From a virus, in the IMG/VR virus record IMGVR_UViG_3300028392_000229, positions 1 through 29,328 of that record: 29,328 nt of DNA; one strand, 5' to 3'. The notes below the pieces were generated by a model that had not been told where the DNA came from, did no database searches, and saw only the letters and a program-made list of their open reading frames with translations. A program made the position numbers and the translations under genes. Numbering within the stretch: the first letter of the stretch is position 1; each line of letters begins with the position of its first letter. Shown here piece after piece: positions 7,105 to 14,400 of the stretch.

Positions 7105-9173
7105 TTACACTACAAGACATTACATTAAGGAATTTTTTATCTATTGGTGCAGTAACCCAAGCAGTTGACTTTGATAAGAAAGACTTAACACTTATTTTAG
7201 GTGAGAACTTAGACTTAGGTGGTGACGGTGCTAGGAACGGCACTGGCAAGACAACATTGATTCAAGGTCTTAGTTATGCATTGTTTGGTACACCCATTAA
7301 TAATATTCGTAAAGATAATTTAGTTAATCGTACAAATGGTAAGGGTATGTTAGTTACATTGACATTCAATGTTAATGGAGTTGACTATAAGATTGAACGT
7401 GGACGTAAGCCAAATATTCTTAAGTTCTATGTTAATGATATTCAGGACAAAGCTTCTGAGGATCAACAAGGAGAGAACAAAGAAACACAGGTAGCGATTG
7501 AAAAAGTTATTAATATGTCAGCAGACATGTTCCGGCATATCGTTGTACTGAATACATACAGTGAACCATTCTTAGCATTAAAGAACAATGAGCAAAAAGA
7601 TATCATTGAACAATTGATGGGTATCACATTATTAAGTGAGAAGGCTGAAGTTATCAAAGAAATGATTCGCCGTAGTAAAGATGATATTCAGCAGGAAGAA
7701 TTTAGAGTCAAAGCTATTGAAGAGGCTAACAAACGTGTCAAGGAACAGATTGACGCATTGAAACGCAGACAAACATTGTGGTTGAGAAAACATGATGACG
7801 ACTTAACATCACTCGCCCTTCAATATGATGAACTCAGTAAAATCAATATTGAATTAGAGTTACAAGCACACAAAGACTTGAATGTTTGGACTAAACAAAA
7901 AGAAGCACAAGATTCATACAATGCACTGGTTGCTCGTAGTACGTCTTGGCAACAAAAACATGACACTGACGTTTCAATAGCATATAAGGCGTACTCACTT
8001 AAAAATGAGTATGATATTGAAGCTGAACTTAAATCATGGAGTGATTTAAAAGATTGGCTACATGATGAAGCAGAACAAAAATCTATCATAACAATAATTG
8101 ATACTCTAACCAAAAGTATCACAAAAGAAAAAAAATTAATTGATAAGTTGATTCGGGAAGTAAAAGAGCTTGAGGATCACAGGTGTTATGCTTGTGGACA
8201 AGACTTCCATGATGATAAACATTTAGAGGTCACGTTAGAAAAGACTACGGTACTTGAGAGTGCCCGTGCTGAATTAGTTCATTTTGAAACACAATTATCA
8301 ATCAATGAATCATTAGTTACTAAATTAGGTACTAAGCCTATACCATCATATAAAACAGAAGCAGACGCTATTCGGCACAGTGGCGATGTATCTAACTTGA
8401 AAAAAGTTTGGGAAGATAAGAAACAAGAATCAAATCCGTTTAGTGAACAACTGAGTGAATTGACTTCTATCGTTTTAGGTCCACAACCTGTTACTTACTA
8501 TGATACAGAAGCAGAAGCAATTAAACATTCAAGTGAGGTTGCTAACATTCTTAACCAGATTGATAACAAGTCACAAGAGACTGACCCGTACAGTGAACAA
8601 GTTGTTGAGATGGAAACACAAGCACTACAAGCAATCGATTTTGAAGCTATCAATAAGTTAACACGTACAATGGAACATCAAAAGTTCTTGTTAGATTTGT
8701 TAACTAGCAAAGATAGTTTTGTTCGTAAAAAGATTATTGACCAAAACTTAAGTTATCTAAACGCAAGACTAACTCACTACTTAGACAAGATTGGTCTACC
8801 ACATCAAGTTATCTTTAAGAATGATTTACAAGTTGAGATTACCGAGCTTGGTCGTGAACTTGACTTTGATAATCTTTCACGTGGTGAACGCAACAGACTA
8901 ATTCTTGGCTTGAGTTTTGCTTTCCGTGATGTTTGGGAATCATTGTATTCACCGATCAACACATTGTTTATTGACGAATTGATTGATAGCGGTCTTGACA
9001 CAATGGGTGTTGAGAATAGTTTAGCAATTCTTAAAGATATGAGTCGTAGACGACAGAAAAGTATTTGGCTTGTTTCACATAGAGAAGAATTAGCAGGGCG
9101 TGTGCCCAATGTTCTTAAGGTTGTGAAAGAAAACGGATTTACAAGTTACAATACTGCAGTGGATATAGAATAA
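7101..9173 (+). CDS. 46: Recombination endonuclease subunit gp46 (Rad50/SbcC-like ATPase)
   Basis: The ATPase partner of gp47. The N-terminal lobe has Walker A (GARNGTGKTT, about residues 43-52). A long coiled coil is interrupted by a zinc hook, C362-Y-A-C365 followed by GQDF. The C-terminal lobe has the ABC signature LSRGERNRLILGLSFAF (about 592), Walker B (TLFIDELIDSGLD, about 622) and a D-loop/H-switch (LVSHREEL). It is 690 aa against about 560 in T4. Part of the difference is a duplicated segment after the hook: Y-x-TEA-[DE]-AI-[RK]-HS ... QE-[ST]-[ND]-P-[FY]-SEQ occurs twice about 65 residues apart. Its start codon overlaps the gp47 stop. Confidence 0.94.
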   Translation: MITLQDITLRNFLSIGAVTQAVDFDKKDLTLILGENLDLGGDGARNGTGKTTLIQGLSYALFGTPINNIRKDNLVNRTNGKGMLVTLTFNVNGVDYKIERGRKPNILKFYVNDIQDKASEDQQGENKETQVAIEKVINMSADMFRHIVVLNTYSEPFLALKNNEQKDIIEQLMGITLLSEKAEVIKEMIRRSKDDIQQEEFRVKAIEEANKRVKEQIDALKRRQTLWLRKHDDDLTSLALQYDELSKINIELELQAHKDLNVWTKQKEAQDSYNALVARSTSWQQKHDTDVSIAYKAYSLKNEYDIEAELKSWSDLKDWLHDEAEQKSIITIIDTLTKSITKEKKLIDKLIREVKELEDHRCYACGQDFHDDKHLEVTLEKTTVLESARAELVHFETQLSINESLVTKLGTKPIPSYKTEADAIRHSGDVSNLKKVWEDKKQESNPFSEQLSELTSIVLGPQPVTYYDTEAEAIKHSSEVANILNQIDNKSQETDPYSEQVVEMETQALQAIDFEAINKLTRTMEHQKFLLDLLTSKDSFVRKKIIDQNLSYLNARLTHYLDKIGLPHQVIFKNDLQVEITELGRELDFDNLSRGERNRLILGLSFAFRDVWESLYSPINTLFIDELIDSGLDTMGVENSLAILKDMSRRRQKSIWLVSHREELAGRVPNVLKVVKENGFTSYNTAVDIE

Positions 9174-9206
9174 TTTTATACACAGAAACACACGATAAGT
9201 AGTAGT

Positions 9207-9773
9207 ATGCCAAGTCCACAGAAAGCAAAGGGTTCAGGTTTTGAGCGAGAAATCGCTAAATATCTTTCAGAGAAGTATAATGAGTCATTCATTCGTGCTC
9301 CAGGATCCGGTGCTTATATAGGTGGAAAAAATCAATCAAGAACCCAAGTACTGCATGAAGGTCAGATTAGAAGTTTCAAAGGGGACATAGTTCCTGGACA
9401 GACTTTTACTAAAATGAATGTAGAATGTAAGTTTTATGCTGATTTTCCGTTTCATTTATTACTTTCAGGGGAATGTAAAGTGATAGATGCTTGGCTAGAA
9501 CAACTCATGGATGTAGCTGATCCAGACGATTGCAATATTCTTTTTATGAAGTTCAATCGTAAAGGTCGTTATATTGCTGTACAAAGCAAACTAACATGGG
9601 TAACTGACAATTTCTTGTATTATACAAGTCCTAAATTAGGGGACTGGATAATTATGGAATTTGACAATTTCTTCTTAAACAACAGTAAATTATTAAAAGC
9701 ATATTCAGGCTCACCAGACACCACGTCAAATCAAACTGTTACAAATAACAATATCCTCACAATAGAAATTTAA
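9207..9773 (+). CDS. PD-(D/E)XK-type nuclease, Holliday-junction-resolvase-like
   Basis: A 188-aa protein. It begins KGSGFEREIAKYL (conserved Glu in the first helix). It then has RAPGSGAYIGGK, followed by KGDIV (the active-site Asp) and NVECKFY (E-x-K). That is the order E...D...ExK of small RecB/resolvase-type nucleases, as in phage and archaeal Holliday-junction resolvase families. Lying just after gp47/gp46, it fits DNA recombination or packaging. In T4-like phages lacking gp49, such proteins may resolve branched DNA; that is an inference. No Shine-Dalgarno or promoter is evident. The 33-base gap from gp46 suggests read-through expression. The last 20 residues are Thr/Asn-rich and look unstructured. 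Confidence 0.7.
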   Translation: MPSPQKAKGSGFEREIAKYLSEKYNESFIRAPGSGAYIGGKNQSRTQVLHEGQIRSFKGDIVPGQTFTKMNVECKFYADFPFHLLLSGECKVIDAWLEQLMDVADPDDCNILFMKFNRKGRYIAVQSKLTWVTDNFLYYTSPKLGDWIIMEFDNFFLNNSKLLKAYSGSPDTTSNQTVTNNNILTIEI

Positions 9774-9787
9774 AATAAAAATGTGTT

Positions 9788-9803
9788 GTCCTGGTTGCAG
9801 GAC
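9788..9803 (+). other. Hairpin GTCCTG-GTTG-CAGGAC
   Basis: A perfect 6-bp stem with a 4-base loop. On the plus strand CTCCTT follows directly, so ACCTCCTT (anti-Shine-Dalgarno-like) starts inside the 3' arm. On the minus strand an AT-rich run follows the stem. Confidence 0.5.
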
Positions 9804-9851
9804 CTCCTTGAGTTTGTACAGATTGTGCTGTGCTGACGGATCTGGAGTAAG

Positions 9852-9871
9852 CGTGTATAGCGATATATACG
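9852..9871 (+). other. Hairpin with GCGA (GNRA) tetraloop
   Basis: CGTGTATA pairs with TATATACG (8 bp, one G-U on the plus-strand RNA) around GCGA. A GNRA loop on the plus strand hints that the plus-strand RNA is the functional one. Confidence 0.5.
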
Positions 9872-9912
9872 GAATACCGAGAAGGCAATCGACAAAGCGA
9901 ACCTTCAACAAG

Positions 9913-9942
9913 TCTATTGATATTTTGTCTTGAATCAATAGA
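9913..9942. other. Hairpin with perfect 9-bp stem TCTATTGAT/ATCAATAGA
   Basis: The arms are at 9913-9921 and 9934-9942 with a 12-base loop. Confidence 0.5.
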
Positions 9943-10093
9943 ATGTGCGTTGCTGAATGAAACACAATTGTGCGTAAATTCAACTACAATCCCATATACT
10001 TTACAGAGCAACCGGTAGCATTTAATAGCATCAAATAGCTAATTGAATGGGGAATAGATAACACTGGATGACGGTCGTGCAAAACAACCTTTA

Positions 10094-10124
10094 CCATTGG
10101 TAGTGCTGAACAGCACTACCATGG
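10094..10124. other. Strong hairpin, about 13 bp with one bulge
   Basis: GGTAGTGCTG (10099-10108) pairs with CAGCACTACC (10111-10120), although the top pair must open for the loop. CCAT (10094-10097) and ATGG (10121-10124) extend it across a single bulged T. It is the most stable stem in the segment and has no T-run after it on either strand, so it is not a simple terminator. Confidence 0.6.
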
Positions 10125-10186
10125 CTTCAAATCGGCAATATAGTCTTTGATAAAAAAGAATTAACAGAATAGATAACCGTAAACAA

Positions 10187-10211
10187 TAAGAACGAACGAA
10201 GTGAGTTCTTA
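10187..10211. other. Hairpin TAAGAAC/GTTCTTA
   Basis: A 7-bp stem with an 11-base loop. It abuts the next hairpin and shares base 10211 with it. Confidence 0.45.
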
Positions 10212-10229
10212 GATGAACGAAGTTCATCT
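10211..10229. other. Hairpin AGATGAAC-GAA-GTTCATCT
   Basis: A perfect 8-bp stem with a 3-base loop, immediately after the previous hairpin. Both share the GAACGAAGT word. Together they could act as a terminator zone for the leftward gp26 transcript. Confidence 0.5.
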
Positions 10230-10316
10230 TTACTAAGAAACAATATAATAACCCGATATGATAAATGAACAGTTACGGGTTTGATTAGAAGAATGGTAGT
10301 TGTGATTTCTTAGTAA
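10230..10316. repeat. Long-range inverted repeat around the end of the gp26 frameshift extension
   Basis: TTACTAAGAAA (10230-10240) and TTTCTTAGTAA (10306-10316) are perfectly complementary over 11 bp. Between them a second stem, AACCCG (10250-10255) with CGGGTT (10276-10281), nests inside. The right arm lies within the last codons of the extension, so the structure may terminate or protect the leftward transcript. Confidence 0.45.
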
Positions 10317-10515
10317 CTTCCATATTACTATCAATAATTTTCTTAATTTCTTCACGTTCCTCAGTGGACATGTTTAATACATCTTCATATGAAACACCAC
10401 CACGCATGTACCAACTCATACTAAGAGCACTTTTCTTAATATCGGTACACTCTTTTTCCATATTATCTATCAGCTTCTTTACGCCTTCGTGGTCAAGGCG
10501 CAGAAGCCTTATCCG
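10285..10515 (-). CDS. -1 frame extension of gp26 (gp51-position, tail assembly chaperone-like)
   Basis: This 76-codon frame is open from the slippery site at the end of gp26 to a TAA at 10285. It reads R-I-R-L-L-R-L-D-H-E and then contains ALSMSWYMRGGVSYEDVL, MSTEEREEIKKII and a C-terminal KSQLPFF, a compact helical domain. In T4-like gene order gp51 (baseplate hub assembly) follows gp26, and I assign it to that position only. The first internal ATG (10461) would give 58 aa but has no Shine-Dalgarno. The coding frame is instead continuous with the frameshift site, so the main product is probably a 351-aa gp26 fusion made by -1 slippage. Confidence 0.65.
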   Translation of the reverse strand, partial: RIRLLRLDHEGVKKLIDNMEKECTDIKKSALSMSWYMRGGVSYEDVLNMSTEEREEIKKIIDSNMEVTKKSQLPFF

Positions 10516-10521
10516 AAAAAA
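10473..10521 (-). promoter_or_regulatory. Programmed -1 frameshift signal: TTTTTTC plus two-part stem-loop
   Basis: On the minus strand TTTTTTC (10521-10515) is in the correct phase (T TTT TTC) two codons before the gp26 stop. A 7-base spacer (GGATAAG) follows. Then GCTTCT (10507-10502) pairs with AGAAGC (10478-10473), and inside it CGCCTT (10500-10495) pairs with AAGGCG (10487-10482) around a 7-base loop. The heptamer, spacer length and stem are those expected of a -1 frameshift stimulator. Confidence 0.75.
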
Positions 10522-11339
10522 TCAGATGTGTTTAAAGTGAAAGGTTGTTCGTAGTCATTTTGACAATGAATGCATTTAATTTTCAGTGGTTTAATTTCTG
10601 TTTGTGCTTTTAAATTTGCATTATAATCTCTAATAGCAATGTAAGTATCTCTATCACAATTCTGTAGGTAATCCAGTATATATTCTCTTTCCTCTACAAA
10701 AGCACTAGGTGTTTTTACATGAGTAATAGCTTGTGATATAATACGCATTGTAACATCAGTAATAAATTTCAATGCCTGTTGAGTTTTACTTATCCTAACA
10801 GTTTCATCTTCTTCTTTGTCTACCTGAAGAAACATTCGTTGTGCTTCTATTTGTCCAGTACCTGCATCATTCATTTCTTTATATGTCAGTGGTCTAAATT
10901 TAATTGACAGGTCATTTAAAACTAATTCTTTATCATAGTCAGCAGATTTAAGTTGACTTAGTATACCTATCAGATTAACAGCATATTCTGCAATTTCTTT
11001 ACAACTTGGGCATTCTGATGCTACACTCATGTCATTACCGCCCGCTGCCGAACGTATTGCTATTAATATAGCATCTAAGTCAATGCTATTAATTGCCCAT
11101 GGGTCTTTGATATCAGGAATACAGCTTTTTATAATGTCTACCATTGCGGTTCCGTTATATAGCGCATCTGGTGTTTTTGAGCTAATTTCATCGATAGCAG
11201 TCATTGGATAAACTGCTAGTTCTCCAGACTCTGGTATAGTTAATACAGAAGGTGAATACATTTTACCACCGCTAGGTAATTTCAAATAAATTGAAGGTCT
11301 ACGAAAATATTGCTTTAGTGGGTTGTTTTGAATGGTCAT
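10509..11339 (-). CDS. 26: gp26-like baseplate hub subunit
   Basis: A 276-aa protein. The opening FRRPSIYLKLPSGGKMY, then VYPMTAIDEISSKTPDALYN and DPWAINSIDLDAILIAIR, is the hallmark of the T4 baseplate-hub gp26 family. A split zinc ribbon is present: CPSC near residue 103 and CIHC near residue 258. It is longer than T4 gp26 (about 208 aa). The zero-frame product ends TSDFFG at a TAA (10509-10511). The preceding TTTTTTC lets a fraction of ribosomes continue for 76 more residues. The start at 11339 has AAGGA 5 bases upstream (AAGGATAACAATG). It is transcribed leftwards from a late-type promoter at 11391-11399, through a leader holding a terminator-like hairpin. Confidence 0.85.
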   Translation of the reverse strand: MTIQNNPLKQYFRRPSIYLKLPSGGKMYSPSVLTIPESGELAVYPMTAIDEISSKTPDALYNGTAMVDIIKSCIPDIKDPWAINSIDLDAILIAIRSAAGGNDMSVASECPSCKEIAEYAVNLIGILSQLKSADYDKELVLNDLSIKFRPLTYKEMNDAGTGQIEAQRMFLQVDKEEDETVRISKTQQALKFITDVTMRIISQAITHVKTPSAFVEEREYILDYLQNCDRDTYIAIRDYNANLKAQTEIKPLKIKCIHCQNDYEQPFTLNTSDFFG

Positions 11340-11353
11340 TGTTATCCTTGATT

Positions 11354-11372
11354 AAAAATGGGCGTTTGCCCA
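11354..11372 (-). terminator. Terminator-like hairpin in the gp26 leader (possible attenuator)
   Basis: TGGGC pairs with GCCCA (11359-11372) around a 4-base loop. On the minus strand it is followed by TTTTT (11358-11354). It lies between the leftward late promoter and the gp26 ATG, so it could attenuate gp26, or stop stray leftward transcripts from the tape-measure side. Confidence 0.5.
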
Positions 11373-11373
11373 G

Positions 11374-11382
11374 TACTAAATA
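11374..11382 (+). promoter_or_regulatory. Late-type promoter (TACTAAATA) for the tape measure gene
   Basis: TACTAAATA on the plus strand, ending 27 bases before the ATG at 11410. It forms the left arm of an inverted repeat with the minus-strand copy at 11391-11399. Confidence 0.6.
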
Positions 11383-11390
11383 CTACATAA

Positions 11391-11399
11391 TATTTAGTA
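11391..11399 (-). promoter_or_regulatory. Late-type promoter (TACTAAATA) for gp26
   Basis: The identical nonamer on the minus strand, facing the plus copy across 8 bases. It ends 51 bases before the gp26 ATG. Confidence 0.6.
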
Positions 11400-11409
11400 G
11401 GGAAAAACC

Positions 11410-14400
11410 ATGCCACAAAATTTAGATCCAGATGCAATGGAGAAATTCAATGAAACAATACGTGAATTGAATAACACCATGCCCTCATTTATTTTGGGCA
11501 TTAATCAAGTGATAGGTGTTGCTTCCGGGTCAGTTAAAGCGTCTGATGCATTAAAAAAATTAGCAGATAGTGCTAAAGAGGGCACTGCATATGAACAAGC
11601 ACAACTAGCCGCAAAAAAGAAAAAAGATATAATAGACGCAAATCGTGAAAATGCACAGACACTAGCAACTAATTCATTGAAACAGTTTGGATTAGGTTTA
11701 GCTAGTACAACTGCTGAATTCTCAACATTTGGTAAAGTTGTAGGTGGCGCCGGAGACGCCGCACTAGCTTGGGGTAAAAACTTAGGTATGCTTGGTTTGG
11801 CAATGGGTGTATTAATTAAAGCTACTACACTAGCCGCAGAAGCCGCAATGAAACAAGCTGATAATGTTTTAAAGGCTAAAGACGAATTATCTAAAATGGG
11901 TGTAGCTGGTGGAATGACAGCTAAACAGTTACTAGAAATGGGTAATGCAGCCGGTTACTCATCTGAGAAGTTAGGAGTAATAGCTAAAGCTTCAAGATCA
12001 ATGGGCACTGATATCATGTCCCTTGGTGGCAATGTAAAACAAAGCGTGAAAGCATTTGGTGATATGACTAAAGTTGGTGATGACGTATATAGTTCATTTC
12101 AACGTTTAGGTGTGTCACAGGAAGAACTAACACAGAACCAAGCTGACTATGTAAAATTACAAGCATCATCCGGTAGAATGATAACAGAGCAAATGAAGCG
12201 TGATGGTAGTTTAAAAGAAGCTTCATTGGAATATACTAAAAACTTATTAGAATTAAGTGCTATCACTGGTAAGTCAATGAGTGAATCGAAAAAAGCTATG
12301 GAAAGAGCCCAAGCTAGCGCCGACATTACGATACATACGCAAAACTTAGAGGATGAAAGAAATAAATTAATGGCAACCGGTAATGCTGCCGACAAAGAAA
12401 AAGCAAAACAAATTCAAAAAGAATTAGATGCTAATAAAGCTATGTTGTTAGCGGCAGAGGCTACCGGTGATGCACAATTCTTATCAGCGCAACAAAGTAG
12501 AATTGCAACAGGAGCATGGACAGAATCAAGTACAGTATTATTAAGAACATTACCTAATTATGAAGAACTTCAACAAGGGTTAAAAGAGGGAACACTAACC
12601 CAAGCTGATTATATGAAAGCTATCGCTGAAGGTACAAAACGACAGAGAGAAACATTAGGACGTGCCGCCGTCTTTGATAAAGAAATGGGAGACAAACAAG
12701 GTCTTTCATTGGCTTTGTTACAGAATTCAGCAAAAGTATTAGGTAAGGATCTCCCAGGAGCATTGAAAGAAGCGCAAACCGATATTAAAAATGCCGCAGA
12801 AGGTAAAGGAACTGGTTCAGGAACCGATCCTGCAGAGATAGCAAGAAACAAAATGACAGAGCTTACCCGCACTATATCTGTGGGTCTAGATGAATTATTA
12901 GGTAAGGCTAGTCCATTCATACAAGGATTTAATGGAGTAACTACGGCAGCTACATTATTGACAGGTGCTGCCATGGCAGCCGCGCTTTATTTAGGTAAAT
13001 TAGCTGTACAATTGAAGATAGTTGATGCATTGACTGCCGCAAAAAATATAGGTGGTTCAGGTCTTCCGGGTGGTGGTTCAGGTCTTCCGGGTGGTGGTAA
13101 AGGTGGTCCAGATACAAAGACTTCTGAAGGTCATTATAAAGATGAAAAAGGTCGTTGGAGAGATTCTTCAGGCAGGTACAGTAAAGCTCCACCTGTTGAA
13201 GCCCCGAGCACTGGTAAAGCACCAGGTGGAGCCGGCAGGTTTGCCGGAGCTAGCAAGGCTATGGGTGCATTAAGTAAACTTGTTGGACCTCTTGCTGGAT
13301 TAGTGTCAATTGGATCTGGAGCTATGAATGCTACTGAAGGTTATAATGATGCTGAAGATCAAGTTAACAAAGGTGAAATAACAAAAGAAGAAGGTACTGT
13401 CAAGAAAAGTGAAGCTGTTGGTAAAGGTATTGGTGAAGGATTAGGTGGCGCCGGAGGTGCCGCATTAGGAGCTATGATTGGAACAGCTATATTCCCTGTA
13501 GTAGGTACAGCAATAGGCGCCGCACTTGGTGGATGGTTAGGCTCTAAAGCCGGAGAATCTGTGGGTGAAGCTGTTGGTGAAACTGTAGGTAAAGAGATTG
13601 CTAAAAAACCTGTCGTTGCAACAACTGCCGCAAGAGCGTCAGCTAGCTCAAAACCATCCTCTGGTTCATCTTCCGGCTCATTACCTAGTTCATCTGGTTC
13701 ATCTTCCGGTTCATCACCTAGTTCATCTGGTTCATCTTCCGGCTCATCGGCTTCACCTGTAGTTGCTACAATGGCATCTAGTTCAGCAGGTGGTGATGAT
13801 AGTAGCAAAGGACCAGCAGATGTTCCAGTAGCAAAACCAACTGGTGGTAAAGATGGCGACGTTCAAATGGGTCAAGAAGTAAAAATAGGAAATGAAATCC
13901 ATAAAGGTGGAACAGTTTCTTGGAGAACTAATAATCCGGGTAATGTTTCTTTTGGTGGGTTGTCTAAGCAATACGGCGCAATAGGGGCGTGGAAAAAACT
14001 TGACGGAGATGCTCAACAACGAAGTACTGGTATTGCCATCATGCCATCGATAGAAGCCGGTGATAATTTAAAGATGGCATTATGGCGTCGCCCAATGTAC
14101 ATTGATAAAACAATTGATGAAGGTGTAGCCCAATGGACTGGTACAACTGGATTAGGCTCAGGTTATGCAAAAGATTTAGCACAAGCTGCCGGTGCATCCA
14201 TGAGTACTGTGATAGGTACATTAACGGACCCTCAATTAAAAGCAATGATTACAAAGCAAAGAGCATGGGAAGGATTTAAACCCGGTTCAGTAGTTAGTGC
14301 ATCACTAGAAGGTATCGCAGAAGGTCCAGAATCTGGTTACGCTGCCATATTACACGGTAATGAAATTATTAAACGATTAACTAAAGATTCAATATTAGAT

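Larger units (their letters stand above)
9774..10284. other. Hairpin-rich non-coding segment, possible structured RNA
   Basis: About 510 bases between the convergent nuclease and gp26/frameshift genes. The open frames here have no family motifs, no ribosome-binding sites and atypical composition. Instead there are at least six perfect or near-perfect hairpins (listed separately). One has an 8-bp stem with a GCGA (GNRA) tetraloop, and an 11-base direct repeat, GAATAGATAAC, occurs at 10052-10062 and 10167-10177. I could not match it to tRNA, tmRNA, RNase P RNA or a group I/II intron core. Possibilities are an unknown non-coding RNA, a replication origin, or a stacked terminator zone between convergent operons. 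No clear promoter was found on either strand. Confidence 0.5.

Noticed and set aside
10094-10140. tRNA-like TTCAAAT stretch after the strong hairpin
   Set aside because: The flanking bases do not form a T-arm stem, and no acceptor, D or anticodon arms can be drawn around it.
9726-10227. Three minus-strand ORFs of 62-85 codons (9726-9983, 9757-10011, 10039-10227)
   Set aside because: They overlap each other, the nuclease gene or hairpins. They have no ribosome-binding sites, no family motifs and odd composition, so they are not credible genes.
13359-13808. 149-codon minus-strand ORF inside the tape measure gene
   Set aside because: It is antisense to the glycine zipper and Ser repeats. Its Pro/Asp/Glu repeats are a by-product of that sequence.
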